Shown: positions 11,248 to 24,011 of the stretch, piece by piece
How the letters are laid out: each line of letters starts with the position of its first letter
How positions within the stretch are numbered: position 1 is the stretch's first letter
Assembly (NCBI GenBank): GCA_951804985.1
Contig: OX638130.1
Span: 5,256,791 to 5,320,790 of the forward strand
Direction: 5' to 3'
Source: Dryomyza anilis
Taxonomy: Eukaryota > Arthropoda > Insecta > Diptera > Dryomyzidae
Length of the DNA stretch: 64,000 bases
Notes under the pieces: model-generated
What the model saw: only the letters and a program-made list of their open reading frames with translations
Databases searched by the model: none
Told to the model about the DNA's origin: nothing
Program-made: the position numbers and the translations under genes

Positions 11248-13000
11248 CATTGAATGTGATCCACATAAATAAGATTTACAAAATTATTTTCGATACAATT
11301 TAGTACGTCAGTTTAATTTTTATTTGGCCGATTAAAGCGAAAAGCTTGCTTAGATTTAAAATCCCAGTACACCCCTGCCAATTCAAGTTCTCTTAAAATA
11401 CTTGGCGATAAGTCGCGTCAGACTATTTGCAAAGTTTTGCGCAAAGTTAACAATTGCAGATGTCGCCAAAGTTGTTAACCAAAGTTTTTCGTTGACTTTT
11501 GGTTTTCAACAAAATATTACTAAATCTTTCTACAACCCACAAGTATCCCAAACATCATCTCAAACCCTACTACCCCATACTCATTCTTTATTTTCCCTTT
11601 CATTTAATTAACTTTTGTTTAAGTTCAACGCATAAATCAGCCAACTTACGCAAAATTCCTTGTGGCACAGCCATTAGCGACCTTCGTTAAATAATGTCCC
11701 ACCATATTTAAATCATCTGACGGTATGTAAGTTTATATAATGGTCGACAATGGGGAGTTGTACAACTGCATTGTTTGAAAAATGCCAACACATCGTAAAG
11801 AATTTTAACGAGTCATCATACACAAAATCATTTACCAAAGCTCCTGCCGGCCTCCTCCCTCTAGTTTTACTATACTGACCACATCCTCTGCAGTGGCGGA
11901 AGGTCTAACGTCTATGGACTTTGCAATTTCTGATTTCCTGCAACAGCATCAACTCGACATATTTCCTGTTCTGCTTTTTCTCTTTCTACTCATTACATAT
12001 TATTGCTGATAAAAGTCGTAAAACCACAAAAACTCATTAAGTTCGCATTTGTACGCGTTTTACCACCAGGACACCCATTTGCAGAACACATTTTCTTGAG
12101 TTGGACACACCATCACTTCCTTCCGATGGATGTACGATGAAACTATTTTTATTGCGTTATTGGGGTGTGCAAATTGTAACGGCATATACTTGCAATAAAC
12201 ATAAAATTAAGGTTTTTCACTGTTTTATAAATGACAATAATCATATGATAAAGGCGAAGACATCAACAAAATCATATAGGAAATTTTTTAGTATTTCGTA
12301 CGAACGAATGACGTCAAGATGACGTCACAATTATTTGAATTTCATGATATTTGACTATTTTATAAATCAAAATCGGTCAAATGATGCCGTTTTCGTTAAT
12401 TTAAATATTTTCTAGAAAGCAAACTGTAGGAATAATGGTTTTTGTTATTAGAATAAATAAAAATATTTTTATTATAACATTTTTTTCTCTCTTTTTCACT
12501 TAAATGTATTGAAATTGAAGTTTATTCTGAAATTCTTGGAACAAGGTTTTTCCCTAATGTTTTTCGAAGAAATGTGTTTGTTTTTGTATATAGGATATTT
12601 CTGGAATATATTTGAAATATGGTTTTAATAAAACTTATTGTTAAAAGGTTTTTGATATAGTTCCAAAAATTGTTTGGAATGTTGATGAAAGGATCTTTAA
12701 AGTGATTTCTCAAATAAAAAAGCTATTTGGATGAATGCTGGGAAACAGTATAAGTTATTGATAATGTTTTTCGGAAATGTTTGTTGGCAAGGTTCTTTCG
12801 AAGTTGACGTTTTTTTGAGAGTAATTTGTAGAATGAAATCTTTTCGCAAAATGTTTTGAACACGATTATTGTAGAAAGTTCTTGGAAGTTTTTTCTATTT
12901 ATGTTTGAAGGTTGTTGAGAGATAGATTTTAAGAATGTTTTGGGACAGGATAAAAATGTGTTCTTCAAATGTCCAAGAAAAATTTTATATTTCATTCTAA
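11248..13000. other. AT-rich DNA, no gene seen
   Basis: Includes a somewhat GC-richer stretch at 11400-11480 and 11840-11960 without splice-bounded frames, and degenerate 'tttttggaatgttttg' units at 12520-13000. Confidence 0.5.
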
Positions 13001-13001
13001 A

Positions 13002-13735
13002 GTCGAATTTTCACTAACAAAAAAAATTCAGTTTTTTACTAAAATTCGATTTTTCACTATAAACTCAATTTTTCACTAAAAATTCAATTTTCACTAAAAA
13101 TTCCATTATCCACTAAAAGTTAAAATTTTCACTAAAAATTCAATTTCTTACTAAAAATTCAATTATTCACTAAAAATTCAATTTTTCACTAAAAATTAAA
13201 CTTTTCACTAAAAATTGAATTTTTCACTAAAAATTCAAATTTTCACTAAAAATTCAATTTTTCACTAAACATTTAAATTTTTACTAAAAATTCAATTTTT
13301 CACTAAACATTTAAATTTTCACTAAAAATTCAATTTTTCACTAAAACTTCAATTTTTCATTAAAAAATTTAATTTTTCATTAAACATTAAATTTTTCACT
13401 TGAAAACTTGAATTTTCACTAAAAATTCAATTTTTTACTAAACATTTAAAATTTCACTAAACATTTAAATGTTCACTAAAAATTCAATTTTTCACTAAAA
13501 ATTTAAATTTTTCACTAAAAATTAAATTTTTCACTAAATATTAAATTTTTCACTAAAAATTAAAATTTTCACTAAAAATTAAATTTTTCACTATAAATTA
13601 AATTTTTCACTAAAAATTCAATTTTTCACTATAATTTCAATTTTTGACTAAAAATTCAATTTATCACTAAAAATTCAATTTCTCACTAAAAATTTAAATT
13701 TATACTAAAAATTTGAATCTTTCAATAAAACAAAA
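13002..13735 (+). repeat. 19-bp minisatellite, array 2
   Basis: About 38 diverged copies of the 'cactaaaaattcaattttt' unit in the same orientation as array 1, more mutated overall (aaatttaaa and aacattaaa variants). Confidence 0.96.
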
Positions 13736-14496
13736 TAAAACAAAAAATGTACCCCCTTAATAGAGAAAATTTCATTAATTGATGTCGGCAAAAAATCTCT
13801 AAATGTGCGTCACATTAATTTAATTCTTCTGTCCTTTACAAATAACAAAAGAACTTCGCTTCCTGTTTAACATGCTGTCAGTTTAATGTCGTCAAATTAA
13901 ACGCATTTATATGCATTACGCCTCAATTGTTGCCAACTGTATGAAAATTCGAAAAAAAACCAATGCCAAAAATACAAAGTCAAGACGCAGTGGAAGCCCT
14001 TGCCATCCTAAGGAGCCAATGTCAGCAAACAAATTGCTGCAATTTATAACTACAAAAAAAAAAAGAAGCGCAACAACAAAAGAAGTAGTAGTCAACTGAT
14101 TTGTAGAAAAATATTTCTTGATATTGGGAGAAAGTAAGGAATGCAAAGTGAAACCTTTTCAACAGTTGCCACTGCAACTCTGACAATAGAAAAAGGATTT
14201 GCCAACCGCAACTGTTTGTGGCGGGACGCAGCAACGCGCAGCCTCTAACGATGAACATTAAAGAAATGAAGGATGGGGCATGAGGTAGAACTAGTCAAAA
14301 GGATGCAACAAACGTTGTCTGCATGGAGTTGCTGCGGCTGATTCGAGGCTTATTTAAGTGCCAGACATGTAGATGGCGCTGTTGCTGCTTGAAGCTTATT
14401 ATTTTTTGCAGGTGGAAAGAGCGAAATACGCAGACATTTTGATTGTTTGTTGAAGCTATTTAGGTATTTTTATTCTAATTTTAACTTTTTTATATA

Positions 14497-14752
14497 TCGT
14501 CGTTGTAGAACGAAAAGTCACCAAATACATTTTTATGAAAAACTTAAATTTCGAATTTGTTGATTAATATTATAAAAAGTAATTGATGCATATTTAAAGT
14601 TGAATTACCAATTAATAGATTTACATTTTCTTATCATGTGGTAAGAAAATTGAAATCGTTGATTAAAAACTGACAGCTATATAAAGATTTTTGTAAATGA
14701 ATATTTGGCATTTTGAAAATGTATTTGGTGACTTTTCGTTCTACAACGACGG
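14497..14752. mobile_element. TA-flanked inverted-repeat element (Tc1/mariner-type MITE candidate)
   Basis: 256 bp with ~36-bp terminal inverted repeats, CGTCGTTGTAGAACGAAAAG then TCACCAAATACATTTT, essentially identical at both ends, and TA dinucleotides on both sides. A second small palindrome (attttcttatcatgtggtaa...) lies inside at 14628-14653. Non-coding. Confidence 0.8.
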
Positions 14753-14759
14753 TATATTT

Positions 14760-15605
14760 TAATTCTTTTTATATTTTTTTCCTCTTTTTATTCATTTGTT
14801 TGTTTTTCTTCCTTTTTCTGCTTTTTTCTCCATTTTCTTTATTTTTTCTTCTTTTCCTTCTTTTTCTTCTTTTCTTTCTATTTTTCTGATGTTATTTTTT
14901 TATTTATTTCTTGCTAATTCCTCTTTTTTTATTATTTTTTCCACAAATATTTTGATTGTTTGTTGAAATGTTTTAGATTTTTCATTTTGTATTTTTTGTT
15001 TAAGTTTAATTTTCATATTTTAATTCTATTTTATTCTTTTCCATCATATTTTGGTCTTTTATTCTCTTCTCGTTTCTTCTCTTTTCTTTTTTGTATTCTT
15101 TTTTATTCTTTTTTCACTCTTTTAATCTTTTTTTTTTCTTCTTTATACTTTTTATTCTTTTTTCCGATATTTTTCTTTTTTTCGTAATTTTTTCATCTTT
15201 TTTTCTTCTCTTATTTTTTATTTCTTTTTCTTTTTCTTCTTCTCCTTATTCTCATTTTTTTCTTCATTTATATCATTTATTTTTCTTTTTTTTATTTCTT
15301 CTCTTCTATATTCTTTTTTTGGATTTATTCTTTTTTATTAATTTTTTTTATCCTTTTTATTTATATTTTTTCTTATTTTGTCCATCCTTTTTTTTTTTAT
15401 TTGTATCTCATTTATTTCTCTTTTTCATCTTTTTCTTCTTTTTTTATTTTTTTATCAGTTTTTCTATTTATTTTTTTTCCTTTTTCAATTTGGAGTTCTT
15501 TTTGTTCTTTTCTTTTATTTCCATTTTTTTTCCTTATATTTTTTTCTTTATATTTTTTCTTTTTTCTTTTTTTCTTTTTTCTTTTCTGTATAATACAGAA
15601 AATTA
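14760..15605. repeat. Polypyrimidine tract next to the 9-bp array
   Basis: About 850 bp of T with scattered C (cttttttctt-type units) on the plus strand, almost free of G. It abuts the 9-bp array at 15610. Strand-asymmetric tracts like this can form triplex DNA. The open frames through it (Phe/Leu/Ser-rich) are compositional. Confidence 0.9.
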
Positions 15606-15609
15606 AAAA

Positions 15610-18600
15610 TCTATTATATCTATTATATCTATTATATCTATTATATCTATTATATCTATTATATCTATTATATCTATTATATCTATTATATCTATTATAT
15701 CTATTATATCTATTATATCTATTATATCTATTATATCTGTTATATCTATTATATCTATTATATCTATTATATCTATTATATCTATTATATCTATTATATC
15801 TATTATATCTATTATATCTATTATATCTATTATATCTATTATATCTATTATATCTATTATATCTATTATATCTATTATATCTATTATATCTATTATATCT
15901 ATTATATCTATTATATCTATTATATCTATTATATCTATTATATCTATTATATCTATTATATCTATTATATCTATTATATCTATTATATCTATTATATCTA
16001 TTATATCTATTATATCTATTATATCTATTATATCTATTATATCTATTATATCTATTATATCTATTATATCTATTATATCTATTATATCTATTATATCTAT
16101 TATATCTATTATATCTATTATATCTATTATATCTATTATATCTATTATATCTATTATATCTATTATATCTATTATATCTATTATATCTATTATATCTATT
16201 ATATCTATTATATCTATTATATCTATTATATCTATTATATCTATTATATCTATTATATCTATTATATCTATTATATCTATTATATCTATTATATCTATTG
16301 TATCTATTATATCTATTATATCTATTATATCTATTATATCTATTATATCTATTATATCTATTATATCTATTATATCTATTATATCTATTATATCTATTAT
16401 ATCTATTATATCTATTATATCCATTATATCTATTATATCTATTATATCTATTATATCTATTATATCTATTATATCTATTATATCTATTATATCTATTATA
16501 TCTATTATATCTATTATATCTGTTATATCTATTATATCTATTATATCTATTATATCTATTATATCTATTATATCTATTATATCTATTATATCTATTATAT
16601 CTATTATATCTATTATATCTATTATATCTATTATATCTATTATATCTATTATATCTATTATATCTATTATATCTATTATATCTATTATATCTATTATATC
16701 TATTATATCTATTATATCCATTATATCTATTATATCTATTATATCTATTATATCTATTATATCTATTATATCTATTATATCTATTATATCTATTATATCT
16801 GTTATATCTATTATATCTATTATATCTATTATATCTATTATATCTATTATATCTATTATATCTATTATATCTATTATATCTATTATATCTATTATATCTA
16901 TTATATCTATTATATCTATTATATCTATTATATCTATTATATCTATTATATCTATTATATCTATTATATCTATTATATCTATTATATCTATTATATCTAT
17001 TATATCTATTATATCTATTATATCTATTATATCTATTATATCTATTATATCTATTATATCTATTATATCTATTATATCTATTATATCTATTATATCTATT
17101 ATATCTATTATATCTATTATATCTATTATATCTATTATATCTATTATATCTATTATATCTATTATATCTATTATATCTATTGTATCTATTATATCTATTA
17201 TATCTATTATATCTATTATATCTATTATATCTATTATATCTATTATATCTATTATATCTATTATATCTATTATATCTATTATATCTATTATATCTATTAT
17301 ATCCATTATATCTATTATATCTATTATATCTATTATATCTATTATATCTATTATATCTATTATATCTATTATATCTATTATATCTATTATATCTATTATA
17401 TCTGTTATATCTATTATATCTATTATATCTATTATATCTATTATATCTATTATATCTATTATATCTATTATATCTATTATATCTATTATATCTATTATAT
17501 CTATTATATCTATTATATCTATTATATCTATTATATCTATTATATCTATTATATCTATTATATCTATTATATCTATTATATCTATTATATCTATTATATC
17601 TATTATATCTATTATATCCATTATATCTATTATATCTATTATATCTATTATATCTATTATATCTATTATATCTATTATATCTATTATATCTATTATATCT
17701 GTTATATCTATTATATCTATTATATCTATTATATCTATTATATCTATTATATCTATTATATCTATTATATCTATTATATCTATTATATCTATTATATCTA
17801 TTATATCTATTATATCTATTATATCTATTATATCTATTATATCTATTATATCTATTATATCTATTATATCTATTATATCTATTATATCTATTATATCTAT
17901 TATATCTATTATATCTATTATATCTATTATATCTATTATATCTATTATATCTATTATATCTATTATATCTATTATATCTATTATATCTATTATATCTATT
18001 ATATCTATTATATCTATTATATCTATTATATCTATTATATCTATTATATCTATTATATCTATTATATCTATTATATCTATTATATCTATTATATCTATTA
18101 TATCTATTATATCTATTATATCTATTATATCTATTATATCTATTATATCTATTATATCTATTATATCTATTATATCTATTATATCTATTATATCTATTAT
18201 ATCTATTATATCTATTATATCTATTCTATCTATTATATCTATTATATCTATTATATCTATTATATCTATTATATCTATTATATCTATTATATCTATTATA
18301 TCTATTATATCTATTATATCTATTATATCTATTATATCTATTATATCTATTATATCTATTATATCTATTATATCTATTATATCTATTCTATCTATTATAT
18401 CTATTATATCTATTATATCTATTATATCTATTATATCTATTATATCTATTATATCTATTATATCTATTATATCTATTATATCTATTATATCTATTATATC
18501 TATTATATCTATTATATCTATTATATCTATTATATCTATTATATCTATTATATCTATTATATCTATTATATCTATTATATCTATTATATCTATTATATCT

Positions 18601-18765
18601 ATTATATCTATTATATCTATTATATCTATTATATCTATTATATCTATTATATCTATTATATCTATTATATCTATTATATCTATTATATCTATTATATCTA
18701 TTATATCTATTATATCTATTATATCTATTATATCTATTATATCTATTATATCTATTATATCTATT
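15610..18765. repeat. 9-bp tandem array (TATTATATC)n, about 350 copies
   Basis: An uninterrupted 3156-bp array of a 9-bp unit, nearly homogeneous. Because 9 is a multiple of 3, five of the six frames have no stop in the unit, which makes spurious open frames (Leu-Leu-Tyr on plus, Asp-Ile-Ile and Tyr-Asn-Arg on minus). Point variants mark sub-blocks: G at 15739, 16300, 16522, 16801, 17182, 17404 and 17701; C at 16422, 16719, 17304, 17619, 18226 and 18388. Their spacing shows a higher-order duplication of 98-100 units. Confidence 0.99.
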
Positions 18766-20829
18766 TGATCTTTTATATTTTTTTTTTGTCATTTTAAATT
18801 TTCATTTTCTTGCTACTTTATGGCATCAAAGCGCTCTAAAATATGCAATCAAAATGCATTTCATAGTTTCTGGTGTAATTCTGCTATTTTATTGTCAGTC
18901 GTTGCCGCCGCATGTACCCAAAAGTATGCTATGAATTCTAAATGTAATTCGCAAATTCACATTTTGTAGTCAAACTTTTGCGCACAAGTGGCTCATTTCA
19001 TTTTTTTTTCTTTTTCGATATTATTAAGGGGTTCTTCTCCCCTTCTTTAACACATTAGCATATCATCGTCTCGCAAGTGTCTGCTTTAAGTCGTTGCCTT
19101 ATTTTTCCATGGTTTTTTGCATTCTGCCAATTTGTTATTCTTCGATTTGTTGATTGTTGCCGCCGTTGTTACTGCTGCTTCCGTTTCCGCTTTTCTTGTA
19201 CTTTATGCGAATTGTATTCGTGTAGAATATATTTTAGATTTCAATGAATAGTGCAGAAATCGCAGAAATCGAATCGAATAAAGCGCATTTGTAATGCTTA
19301 CTGACGATGAAAGACGTGCCGAGATTTTGTGTTCAAATGAAATTTTGCAAACTTGCAATGCAATTTTGGTGGAAGATAAAATGAGAGGAAAATTTTGATT
19401 TCAAATTAAAGTTCAAAATTCTTGAGTTGAAAATTGATTTTCTAGCGGAAAACAAAATTAATTTTGTTTTCCGCTTAAAAATCAATTTTCAACTCAAGAA
19501 TTTTGAACTTTAATTTGAAATCATAATTACAGTGAAAATTTTTATTTTTAGGAAGTTGAATTTTTGGTTTAATTTCTCTGAATATTTGTATCATTCTTTT
19601 TTCGTTGTACCTTCTTTCATATATATTTTTTTTTTACTTAAACCCATTATCGAAATAATTACTTCTTGTCGAAAATACCCCTTCCCATTTGGGAATAACC
19701 CTCTGTATTACATTAAAACAAATCAATGACAACAACTTTGTAACATACGCTACACGACAACAAACAAAATATCGTCCAAAAGAACAAAACACCTGTTCTG
19801 TGTCCAACCCACGTCACGCCGAGATTGATTACCGATCCACAACATGATGTAGAGCCCGAATTACCGACCCCCGAAGCTATTCACGCTGAAATAAATCAAC
19901 AATATAAAAACAGAGCAAAATGCTAGATGAAAATAAAAGAAAATAAAGCAAAAGAAAAGAAAATCCAACGGCAAAAAGCAAACTATTTGTAAATACATGA
20001 CCGCAGGAATAAATTAAGCCAACGATTTGCGACGATAATGAAACAAATTACAGACTCAAATGAAAAAAATATTTAGTACAGACTACAGCACACCCCCAGA
20101 GGCGGGTTACAATGCAACCATTATACGTTAGCTGTCTGGAGGGGGAGGGCAGCAGCAGCTGTCAGTCTGACAGATCAAGTAACCAAAGCTTGACAGTAGA
20201 GACAGACAGCATACATGATGGCGGCGCTAATCAAGCGGAAAAGATGCATGGTTCACAGTAATGTCTGTTGGGAGTTGGAGGATTTGATTTTAGAAAAAAA
20301 ATTTTGAAGCAGTGATGATTTTTCACAAAGTTGGAAGAAAGGGCGTTTGAAGTGTGGCATACACTTGCAAATTACACGGCAATTATTGGAGGAAATTGAA
20401 TTTCTAGCAAGTGGCAGGCGTAAAAGGAGGCAGCCAACTACCAAGATTTGCCCGCCTTTCTTTGCAACCGTAATGTAAAAAACGTCTTTTGAAAATATGC
20501 CACGTCTGTAATTATTATGTAATGTTGGTAAAGCTTTAAGTGCTTTGAACAATTACCGAAAATATTTCTACATTTTTCTAAAATATAATGTGTTAGGTAA
20601 TCAAGTTAATTTTCTTACTTAAAGCTACTAATTTAAACTGACATTGAACTCTTTGACTTCTTATGGTAAAATCTTTTTGAAATAATTTAAAATGAAGCAA
20701 CATTTAAACGGTTCCGCCTTTTACGTCGACAAATCTTTTTTTTTTCTTTAGACACAGCAGTGCGTAACTTTACAAAGGGCCTACAAAATTAGGCATTATA
20801 ATTGAATTAAATTATTTTTTTATTAAAGT
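18766..20829. other. Non-coding DNA around the palindrome
   Basis: Holds the palindrome at 19.4 kb. A plus-strand frame at 19750-19925 (CPTHVTPRLITDPQHDVEPE...) is open for about 58 codons but has no start and no splice signals. 20080-20480 is GC-richer (gctgtctggagggggagggc) but not coding. Confidence 0.5.
19397..19522. repeat. 126-bp near-perfect palindrome
   Basis: The two 63-bp arms are inverted copies with two mismatches (ctagcgg against ttaagcgg context) and no spacer, centred at 19459/19460 (acaaaattaattttgt). It could extrude a cruciform or fold as one long hairpin RNA. No target duplication is evident. Confidence 0.95.
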
Positions 20830-21990
20830 GACATTTTTGGTAGACTGAAGGCAGTATAGAAAAACTTAATCGAAAGATTACAAGCAGTCAATAACGTAAT
20901 TTGTAACAAAGCTGTTTTCTGCCCGTTCCCAAAATATGCCGGGAATTTGACTTTTAAAATTCCAAAAACTTCCATTTATATCTTGTGTATGCCGGATATT
21001 TTGTCTCGAGTACCCAAGACAACATCTGTCAGGCTCAGGGCAGTATAGCTACATTTTATTGAAAGATTTCAAGCAAACAATTGGAGTTTATGTCAAAAGC
21101 GGCAAATTATCTTCGCATACCCAAAATATGCCGGAAATCTGTCTTTAAAATTACACAAAATTGTATAGCCACCCATTTCAAATAAACAAAGGCGGAATTT
21201 GTATCAAAAGCTGCCTTTTGACTTCGCATACCCAAAAAATGCCAAGAATCAGCCTTTAAAATTTCACAAAACTTTATAAGATTCGAGACAAAATTTCTGG
21301 CATTTTTAAGGAATATTTCATGCTTATTTCCGGAAAACACACAGATAAATATAATATTTTGGGAAGTTTCAATACTACCTCAACCCTTCCACAAATGTTG
21401 TCTAAAATATGCCGGAAATCTGTCTTTAAAATTCCACAAAATTTTATAACCACCTATTTCAAGTAGACAAAGGCGGACTTTGTATCAAAAGCTGCATTTT
21501 GACTTCGCATACCCAAAATATAATCAGCCTTTAAAATTTCACAAAATTTTATAACATCCGCGAAAAAATGTCTGTCATTTTTAAGGAATATTTCAAGCAT
21601 ATTTCCGGTAAACACATTGTAAATTTTTGTGGTATTTTAATGGCAGATTCACGGCATATTTGGGGAACGGGCATTAAACAGACAGCTTGTGATAAAAACT
21701 CGCCTTTGTCTGTTTGAAATATGTCCAAAAATGTTTTATAACTTCTACGATCCTGTCAACGAAATTTGTCTGGGGATGCCATACGCTTGCTCAATATCTC
21801 TGTGTATTTGCCGTAAATATGTCCCAAATTCTTATGAAAAATGCAAAAAATGTTGTCTCGGTTATTTTTTATACTATTTTCTAAAATTGATCGAACAAAT
21901 GTGGAGTTTGTATCATTACTACATATTTTCTCCAGTCTCTAGAATATTTCTGGAATATACCATTAACTTTCTATAAAATATGATGGATGT
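20830..21990. repeat. Degenerate ~285-bp repeat cluster with inverted ends
   Basis: The block 'atatgccggaaatctgtctttaaaatt' followed by 'caaaggcgg...tgtatcaaaagctgc' occurs at about 21127 and again at about 21411, with a weaker copy at 20934. 'gcccgttcccaaaatatgcc' at 20922 reappears inverted near 21653-21674 (ggcatatttggggaacgggc), suggesting an ancient inverted-repeat element. Confidence 0.7.
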
Positions 21991-22074
21991 TCTTATGTAG
22001 GACAAACAATATTAATATACTAAATACATGAACAATATCGTGAATAATTATAAAATAAAAGAATCTGAAAGAAC

Positions 22075-23190
22075 AAGAACCAGATTGTCCCTTTGATGCA
22101 AAAACAAGACCTACCTAGAAGAGAATTAACCTTGCAAGAAATGCGTAAAACATAATTGCAAGAACAAGATCTACCTTCCAATTTATGAATAATGTCAAGA
22201 ACAAGAACGACCCTGCAAAAACAAAAACAAGACTAACCTTTCAAGAAATACGTATAACAGAATTTGACTCCTATAAAAAGTAAGAACTAGATCGAACTGG
22301 CGATGCAAGAACAAGACCGACCCACGAATCTGCCTACTGATGCAAGAACATGACCTACCTCCAATGAACAAGAGTAAGAACGAGACTAACCTTGTAACAA
22401 ATGCGTAAAACAGAATTGCAAGAACAAGATGTACCAGCCAATTCATGAATAATACCAAGAAACACCCTGCAATATCAATTACAAGACTTAACTTTCAAGA
22501 AATACGTATAACAGAATTTCACTTCGAAAAAGAGTAAGAACAAGATCGAATTGGCAATGCAAGAACAATAACGATCCGTCAAGAACAAGTGTGAGAATCT
22601 GCCTGCTGATGCAAGAACAAGACCTACCTTGAATGAACAAGAGAAAGAAGACTAACCTTGTAAAAATGCGTAAAACAGAATTGCGAGAACAAGATCTGCC
22701 AGCCGATTCATGAATAAGATAAAGAACAACCCAGCAAGAAGAATAATCTTTCAAGAATATGATTCCTAAAACGAGTAAGAACAAGATCCAATTGGCGATG
22801 CAAGAACAAGAACAAGTGTGAGCATCTGCCTGATGATGAACAAGAGCAAGAAGAAGACTAACCTTATAACAAATGCGTAAAACAGAATTGCAAGAACATG
22901 ATCTACCTGCCGATTCACGAATAAGACCAAGAACGACCATGCAAGAACAAAATAAGACTAACCTTTCAAGATATACGTATAACAGAATTTGACTTCGAAA
23001 AAGAGTAAGAACAAGATCGCATTGGCGATGCAAGTACAAGACAGACCCAGACCCTTGATCTTCAAGAATCTGCATTCTGATGCAAGAACAAAAACTGGCC
23101 TGAAAGAAGAAGAGCAAGAACAGGACTACTCAAATTGGTGATGCAAGAACAAGAACGATCGAAAAATACGAGCAAGAACAAAATTACCAC
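22075..23190. repeat. Degenerate 'gcaagaacaagatc' repeat with ~210-265 bp super-period
   Basis: Short caagaacaagac motifs are embedded in longer units that recur with the landmark 'gcgtaaaacagaattgcaag' at about 22144, 22408, 22668 and 22875. The minus-strand open frames through it are Cys/Leu/Ser-rich artefacts. The same motif occurs at 210-310, 540-620 and 895-1000. Confidence 0.85.
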
Positions 23191-24011
23191 ATCTTTTTCT
23201 TGTATTTGCTAAACACAAGTTGTATGACTTATTTTATATAATGTTACTTAGCCCTAAAAAAATTGTATTATCTCTTGTAAAAGCAAACCAAGACTAATTA
23301 ATTAAGTTATATATTACTTTATCGCGTTGGAAACTTCTACTATGTTTCCTTTTAATTGAAGTTTTAAATATTAGATGAGAGCGAAACACTTTGCAATAAC
23401 TAATTAGATTTGTCTCTCATTTGTTTCGTCAACACAAAAACTTCGACATCAACCCCAATGTCATGTCATCTCATGCTCTTCGCACTTATTCTTCAACTCA
23501 TTCTTTAACACATTATTCAACTCATTCTTCCTGTGCTAATCTATTAACTGTCACAACTTGACAGTTTCAATCAGCTGTACGTACGCAACAACAACTGACG
23601 CAAACGTCAGGCGCAAAATGACTTAAGCGACATTTTATGGTTATTGCGCTTGCCGCGATTATTGGCAGCTCTTTCGTGAAAAGACGGGTAACTTTGCGAC
23701 GCTTCTTTGATTTCGAAAATGAAACAATTCGTTAAAGGTACAAACAAACACACACAAAAGTGAAAAGAAATGCTAAAATAAATTATTAAATATAATTTAT
23801 TTGTTAACATATGCGACGCAGTTGGCGACACTAATTGTCGACAACTGTTGCTGTAGTCTATGGCGGTAACAATTGCAAGTACTGTAACCGATTATGTGCC
23901 GCCATCTTTACCCATATTTGCAATTTCGATTCAAGTATAAACGTCGAAACAATTTTCGTCTTAAATTGTTCATGTCCTCCGCTACCACTTGTGTGCTATG
24001 ATTATAATTTT

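Noticed and set aside
14960..15606. Phe/Leu-rich plus-strand frames resembling multi-pass membrane proteins
   Set aside because: They are the polypyrimidine tract in translation; overlapping frames are equally hydrophobic.
15401..18934. 1177-codon plus-strand open frame and 672-codon minus-strand frame
   Set aside because: Both are translations of the 9-bp tandem repeat (Leu-Leu-Tyr and Asp-Ile-Ile). Five of six phases are open by construction.
19750..19925. Start-less plus-strand frame of about 58 codons (PTHVTPRLITDPQHDVEPEL...)
   Set aside because: No acceptor at the left end and no donor before the stop; GC only slightly raised. A database search of the peptide would decide.
22195..23117. 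Minus-strand frames of 87 and 209 codons (Leu/Cys/Ser-rich)
   Set aside because: They follow the caagaacaagac repeat; the repeated RSCSCN / LLYVFLERLVLF blocks are repeat units in translation.
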